This document shows positions 59,601 through 64,000 of a DNA stretch of 64,000 bases, piece after piece (positions within the stretch are counted from its first letter, which is position 1; every line of letters begins with the position of its first letter). Source of the stretch: Rapana venosa (taxonomy: Eukaryota; Mollusca; Gastropoda; Neogastropoda; Muricidae); the NCBI GenBank assembly GCA_028751875.1, contig CM054145.1:42501170-42565169 (forward strand), written 5' to 3'. The notes below the pieces were generated by a model, which saw nothing but the letters and a program-made list of their open reading frames with translations, searched no databases and was not told where the DNA came from. The position numbers and the translations under genes are program-made.

Positions 59601-62600
59601 TCAAAATAAAGTAAAACAATCTGTGACGTCGAAATCGCCGAGTAGCGAAGAAGTCCATCCAGCAAAACTAGCACCGCTCGATTCAGTCCGATCGCGATCG
59701 ATTTTTACCAAGTTTTTCAAAAATATTCCACAATCCTTACCTCATCGTCTCTCTCATTGTTTATTTCAACCAAATCCAGCCTCTAAAACTCCTCCTCGCT
59801 GTCAATTTTGTTTTAAAAAAAAGCTCGAAAAACGCTTGAAGAAATTCTAGTGCAAACGCTGGCCGCCATTTTTGTTGAAGACGATCTCGGCTGGTCCGAA
59901 AAAAATTTAAAATACACTCTTAACCAATCAGATTCTTTGTTGCTTGTGTGTGTCAAACGACCTTCACCCCTTTCTGCGGGCCTACAACGGCCTTAACATT
60001 CATTGGCTGACCTTTGAAAGCGAAAGTAAGCTTTCAACTATGATCACCCACGTCATCCCGGAATATTCCGGGATCCGCCACACAGCCTAGACCCGCCTTT
60101 ACCGGAATATTCCGGGATCCGCGCCACTAGGGTTAATGTTATATTTTTATGCTGGAATGTTTTTGTAACTGGAGAATCGGAAATCAGAATGACTGGTGTC
60201 TAGTACAGCCTGATTTTACATTATTAGCCTCTAGGAATAAGATGATGAAGTTACTTTATCGTATTTACCTTATTTCCAGATTAACCATGTTATTTGAAGG
60301 AATTATAAAAGTGTTGGTTTTTAACTCTGGTAGTGCTGAATAGGCAGCAGCAAGGCTCAGTTTCTATGGACTGAATTGACATTGGCTATTGTTTTGAAGC
60401 AGGGTGGGCTCAAACAACCCTTGATATTGATATATAAAACTGAATTGTGTAAAGCTATTAATCACTGGAAAGAACAGATAACAAGCTTTTAAATGAGTGT
60501 AATTTTATAATAGTGTGTAGTGTTTATGATTATGTTAAAAAATAAAATAAAAATTTAATCGTGTGAGCACTACCAATCGCTGTTGCGCGTCAGGGCCCTG
60601 GATCAATTTTAACACAATAAGCAAAGTTTTTGTGGTGCATAAATGTCATGATAGGGTAAATACTATTTCTTGACATTAGTTTTGAAAAAATGAGTTTGTA
60701 TCGCTTTATCAGTCATCAAATACTTGGAAAAGTTCAGCGAAAGGATTGATGCCATCACGATCGTCATGGCAGAATGCGAAGTGGTGGCTTTCTATGACGA
60801 ACATACAATCGCTTGATTTCATGTGATGCAAAGTACTCAGCAGCATAGCGATTTGACTCAACAGTTATTTCAAAGCCCCGTTGCGTCAAAATAAAGTAAA
60901 ACAATTTGTGACATCAAAATCGCCGAGTAGCGAAGAATCCATCCAGCAAAACTAGCTCAATTTAGTCAGATCGCGATCAATTTTTACCAAGTTTTTCAAA
61001 AATAATCCATAATTCTTACCTCATCGTCTCTCATTGTTTAATTCAAACAAATCCAGCCTCTAAAGCTCCATCTCGCTGTCAGTATTGTAAAACTTGAAAA
61101 AGGCTTGAAGAAATTATGGTGCAAAGGCTGGCCGCATTTTTGTTGACATCTGGGGGGTAGGGGGCACTCTTAACCAATCAGATTCTTCGTTGCTTCTGTG
61201 TGTCGAACGACCTTCACCCCTTTCTGCGGCCCTGGCCTTAACATTCATTGGCTGACCTTTAAAAGCAAAAGTGAGCTTTCAATTACGATCACCTACGTCA
61301 TCCCAGAATATTCTGGGAGCTGCCATTACCGGATTATTCCAGGAACCGCACAACTAGGGTTAAGCTTGAAATGGGGGGGGGGGGGGGGGGGGATTGCAGT
61401 TCCTCTGTAAAGAGCCCCAATGGTGAGATTTTTGCATATGGGGTTACAATTGAGAAATGAACCTAACCAGTTTTGCCAGAACAGGTAGGAGATACCTCCT
61501 ACCTCTTTCCTGATATTCAGCTTTAGTGGGTTCTTCTGAAATGCACAAGTTCGTAAACACATGGGTCCATCCAAGTTGGACTCTCCCCCAAAAGACTTGT
61601 TTTTCCTGTCAAACTGGGAAGAAAGGCCAAGGCTGTGGACCTAACCCAGAACCTCGACAGTTAACTTATTAGGCAGGTGAAAGTCTAAACCGTCCGGTCC
61701 TGGAGGTGAATACTACTGGAGCCTCTGAAGCTGAACGAGGTGATGACCCTGATACAGCTTTTGTAGCCTGTAAGGCTATTAGCGACATTGGGGGGGGGGG
61801 GGTCTTCTTTAACCCTAGTAGCGCTGAATATGCAGCAAGCCTCACTTCTATTGGCTGAATTAACATTGGCTAGCATTGTTTTGGAGCAGGGTGAGCTCAA
61901 ACAACCCTTGATATTGATATATAAAACTGAATTAAATGTGTTGAGCTATAAATCACTGGAAAGAACAGATAGTATGCTTTTAAATGAGTGTAATTTTATA
62001 ATAGTGTGTAGTGATTATGATTATGTAAAAAAAAAATCCCCCCCAAAAAAATCGTGTGCGCACTACTGATCACTGTTCCATCGTCAGGGCCCCGGATCGA
62101 TTTTAACACGATAAGCAAAGTTCTTGCGGTGCATAAATGTCATGATTAGGTAAACACTATTTCTTGACATTAGTTTTCAAAAAATGAGTTTGTATCGCTT
62201 TATTGGTCACCAAATACTCGGAAAAGTTCAGCGAAAGGATCAACGCCATCGCGACCGTCGTGATGGAATGTGCAAAGTGGTGGCTTTCTATGACGAAAAT
62301 ACAAAGATCGCTTGATTTCATGTGATGCAAAGTACTCAGCAGCATAGCGATTTGACTCAACAACAGTTATTTCGAAGCCTCGTTGCGTCAAAATAAAGTA
62401 AGACAATCTGTGACGTCGAAATCGTCGAGTAGCGAAGAAGTCCATCCAGAAAAACTAGCACCGATCGTGACCGATTTTTACCGAGTTTTTCAAAAGTATT
62501 CCACAATCCTTACCTCATCGTCTCTCTCATTGTTTATTTCAACCAAATCCAGCCTCTAAAACTCCTCCTCGCTGTCAATATTGTAAAAAAGCTCGAAAAA

Positions 62601-63444
62601 CGCTTGAAGAAATTCTAGTGCAAATGCTGGCCGCCATTTTTGTTGAAGACGATCTTGGCTGGTCCGAAAAAAATTTTAAAAATACACTCTTAACCAATCA
62701 GATTCTTCGTTGCTTGTGTGTGTCAAACGACCTTCACCCCTTTCTGCAGGCCTACAACGGCCTTAACATTCATTGGCTAACCTTTGAAAGCGAAAGTAAG
62801 CTTTCAACTTTGATCACCCACGTCATCCCGGGATCCGCCACACAGCTTAGACCCGCCTTTACCGGAATATTCCGGGAACCGCGCCACTAGGGTTAATTTT
62901 AGGTGATCTGTCAAAGTGACCTGGAGATTGACATGGGAAGCTGTTGTTAGATAGAAGTGATAGTGACAACAACAAAAACAGGAGGGGGTGTCAAAGTTAG
63001 ATTTTTGTGAATAAACAGCATAACATAAACACAACTAAAACTGGTCCATTGTATGCAAGAAGCATTCTTTGCAACAAAATGTTGCATGTGTTATTAATTT
63101 TTATTTGGGGGGGGGGGGGATGTATTGAAACTAACAAAAGTTGCTTCTTTTGCCATAGGTTTTCAGCGTAATTACAACCAGGTGTCTGAGAGTTGGGTTG
63201 GTTGCTTGAGGTATGGTGGCACTGTTGTTGTTTTGGGGGGGGGGGGCTACAAACAGAGAAACCAGTCACTAATTGAATCACTTAAACCGAGCTCTTTTTG
63301 TGCAGAGCCTTCAAGGAGAAACAGAAGCAGAAGGAAGCTACAAAGAAGGCGACGAAGCCTGCCCAAGCCAAGAGCACCAAGACTCAGACCAAGGCTGCCA
63401 AAAATGTGCAAGCCAAGGCTCCTCGTGTTGGTGGCAAACGATAA
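56665..63444 (+). CDS. RPL24: Ribosomal protein L24 (eL24), complete, 4 coding exons
   Basis: Encodes a 155-residue eL24 protein of the cytosolic 60S ribosomal subunit (human protein: 157 residues). Coding exons are 56665-56669, 56804-56879, 58056-58303 and 63306-63444, all with GT-AG introns of 134, 1176 and 5002 bp and with compatible phases. The N-terminus reads [10 protein letters not shown] followed by IYPGHGKR. The middle carries the family hallmarks [30 protein letters not shown] and [19 protein letters not shown]. The C-terminus is Lys/Ala/Gln-rich and ends APRVGGKR, as in other animals. Cys6 and Cys36 remain, but the first CxxC pair of archaeal homologues is CSYS here, as is usual in eukaryotes. 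The reading frame is intact. Its 5' end faces CEP97 across 253 bp. Intron 3 is loaded with mobile elements, while coding sequence and splice sites are clean, so the gene looks functional. Confidence 0.97.
56804..56879 (+). CDS. RPL24: RPL24 coding exon 2
   Basis: Follows a T-rich tract and CAG acceptor and ends at donor GTAAGC. Carries residues 2 (second part) to 27, ending KVDGR, phase 0. Confidence 0.96.
57529..57845 (+). repeat. X repeat, uninterrupted copy (RPL24 intron 2)
   Basis: Dispersed family running from TTCTTCGTCAAACGCTCAGA to a G/C-rich end with GTGGGGATGCT and GGCATCCCC, which can pair as a hairpin. Its body contains AAAGGCAGGAGAATGG and GACAAGAAGGAGGTGACAGG. Class unknown; it has no coding potential. 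It serves as the empty-site reference for copy D of the piggyBac-like element. Confidence 0.6.
58056..58303 (+). CDS. RPL24: RPL24 coding exon 3
   Basis: Starts after TTTAG with Val-Tyr-His-Phe-Leu and ends at donor GTGAGA after Ala-Ile. Codes residues 28-109 plus two bases of Arg110; this is the conserved core of eL24. Confidence 0.97.
58675..58862 (-). repeat. X repeat, partial copy in RPL24 intron 3
   Basis: Reverse-strand match to the 3' half of X, with the GGGGATGCTG/AGCATCCCC hairpin end and the pyrimidine-rich body. Confidence 0.5.
59020..60132 (-). mobile_element. piggyBac-like non-autonomous element, copy A
   Basis: 1113 bp, flanked on both sides by TTAA (59016-59019 and 60133-60136). 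It begins CCCTAGTAGCGC and ends GCGCCACTAGGG, giving inverted termini of about 12 bp with one mismatch. TTAA duplication plus CCCTAG termini are the signature of the piggyBac superfamily. Near the right end are two palindromes, CCCGGAATATTCCGGG (60057-60072) and CCGGAATATTCCGG (60102-60115). Read on the minus strand it carries relict coding around 59410-59660 with [20 protein letters not shown], like the NRYA region at the start of the piggyBac transposase core. No full transposase fits in 1.1 kb. It lies in RPL24 intron 3. Confidence 0.85.
60325..61359 (-). mobile_element. piggyBac-like non-autonomous element, copy B (diverged)
   Basis: 1035 bp, same orientation as copy A, flanked by TTAA at 60321-60324 and 61360-61363. 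The left terminus is decayed (CTCTGGTAGTGC) while the right one keeps ACTAGGG. It carries more substitutions and small gaps than copies A and C, and its coding relict is broken, so it is an older insertion. Confidence 0.8.
61420..61700 (-). mobile_element. SINE-A copy, strongly diverged (RPL24 intron 3)
   Basis: Fragments such as AATGGTGAGATTTTTGCATA and TCAAACTGGGAAGAAAGGCC match the reverse SINE-A. The core is largely unrecognisable. Confidence 0.5.
61813..62892 (-). mobile_element. piggyBac-like non-autonomous element, copy C
   Basis: 1080 bp, flanked by TTAA (61809-61812 and 62893-62896), with termini CCCTAGTAGCGC and GCGCCACTAGGG. Very close to copy A along its length. It lacks the inner of the two right-end palindromes through a short deletion near 62830. 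The relict frame with NRYAAEYF is retained. Confidence 0.85.
63306..63444 (+). CDS. RPL24: RPL24 coding exon 4 with stop
   Basis: Acceptor TGTGCAG, then the last base of Arg110 and 45 basic, low-complexity residues ending APRVGGKR and TAA. It lies 5 kb from exon 3, but phase and sequence fit exactly. Confidence 0.95.
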
Positions 63445-63459
63445 ACATTGTCTCTTGTG

Positions 63460-63465
63460 ATTAAA
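63460..63465 (+). promoter_or_regulatory. Candidate RPL24 poly(A) signal ATTAAA
   Basis: ATTAAA 16 bp after the RPL24 stop codon. This predicts a very short 3'UTR, as is normal for ribosomal protein mRNAs. No AATAAA is nearer. Confidence 0.55.
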
Positions 63466-63667
63466 TCTATTGGCAGGAAGTAAAATATTTGTCTATGCCT
63501 TGGATATGAGTGAAAATCTTGTTGGCAGTGAGTTTCTGTCTGTGTGTCTCTCACTCTGATGCACATGCACACAGATCACATTGATATATATATATATATG
63601 CACACAATTCACATACCTATTCACATATAATATATCTTGATGTATTTGAACTACACAATATACTCAC

Positions 63668-64000
63668 TTCATTCCTCAGCTGGAGCTGTATGGTTCACCA
63701 GTGATGAGATTTTGTGTATGCGACTTGTTCAGTTGTTTTGTCTCCCACCATTTAGGTAGTCCCATTCTGACTTGAAGGGTATTGTCTAAACACACCTGCA
63801 TGCATGTGGGGGGGGGGGGGGGGTGTCATCCCTCCCTACCAACACAAAATGGCAAACTCTTCTGAAAGGCAAAACGGGTTTTTAATGTGTGCACAGTATG
63901 TTCAGTATACATTTGCGCATGGGGCCTCTGCTTATAGTGTCATCCGAAGGACTTGGACACTAAGTTCGATTTTTTTTTCCTCAAACTGGGAAGAAAGGGT
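63668..64000 (-). mobile_element. SINE-A copy, cut by window end
   Basis: Reverse copy just downstream of RPL24; the 3' domain and core are present and the tRNA-like head would lie beyond 64000. Confidence 0.75.

Overview
This is eukaryotic nuclear DNA from an animal, most likely a mollusc and probably a gastropod. The grounds are spliced genes with GT-AG introns, a bilaterian-type RPL24 and CEP97, dense tRNA-derived SINEs, CR1/L2-type LINE remnants, a piggyBac-type element, and a very high load of (CA)n, (GA)n, GACA and homopolymer tracts. The phylum is inferred from overall character and from memory of similar repeats; no single sequence proves it.

Only the right third holds genes I can model. 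RPL24 (ribosomal protein eL24) is complete on the plus strand in four coding exons between 56665 and 63444 and encodes 155 residues. Directly upstream and divergent on the minus strand is CEP97, the centriole-capping leucine-rich-repeat protein. Its first nine coding exons (56411 down to 43648, 280 residues) cover the N-terminus, the LRR array and the LRR cap. The rest of CEP97 must lie further left; two weak candidate exons sit near 35 kb. The two start codons are 253 bp apart, so the genes probably share a bidirectional promoter. As I recall, the two genes are also divergent neighbours in human (3q12.3), which would make this a very old gene pair.

Region by region: 1-34.9 kb shows no gene I can support. 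It holds simple-sequence arrays, SINEs, decayed LINEs (22.7-24.0, 25.3-26.5 and 29.7-30.6 kb) and a minisatellite at 5.9-6.4 kb. The 35-43.6 kb interval holds a nested 5S-related SINE, a 46-bp minisatellite, an 85/51-bp satellite complex, an imperfect inverted repeat and a full-length 875-bp retroposon. The 43.6-56.4 kb interval is CEP97 with repeat-filled introns. The 56.4-63.5 kb interval is RPL24, whose third intron carries three copies of a 1.1-kb piggyBac-like element.

The most interesting content is mobile-element history that can be read from target-site duplications and nesting. It comprises (1) a TTAA/CCCTAG piggyBac-like family with relict transposase sequence; (2) an 875-bp tRNA-headed, poly(A)-tailed retroposon family (called R875 here) with three insertions carrying perfect duplications, two of them 5'-truncated, and a preserved empty site; (3) a 5S-rRNA-related SINE nested in another SINE; and (4) a LINE whose 3' tail is shared with short elements. 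SINE-A, SINE-B, SINE-C, R875, X, Y and Z are working names used only in this report.
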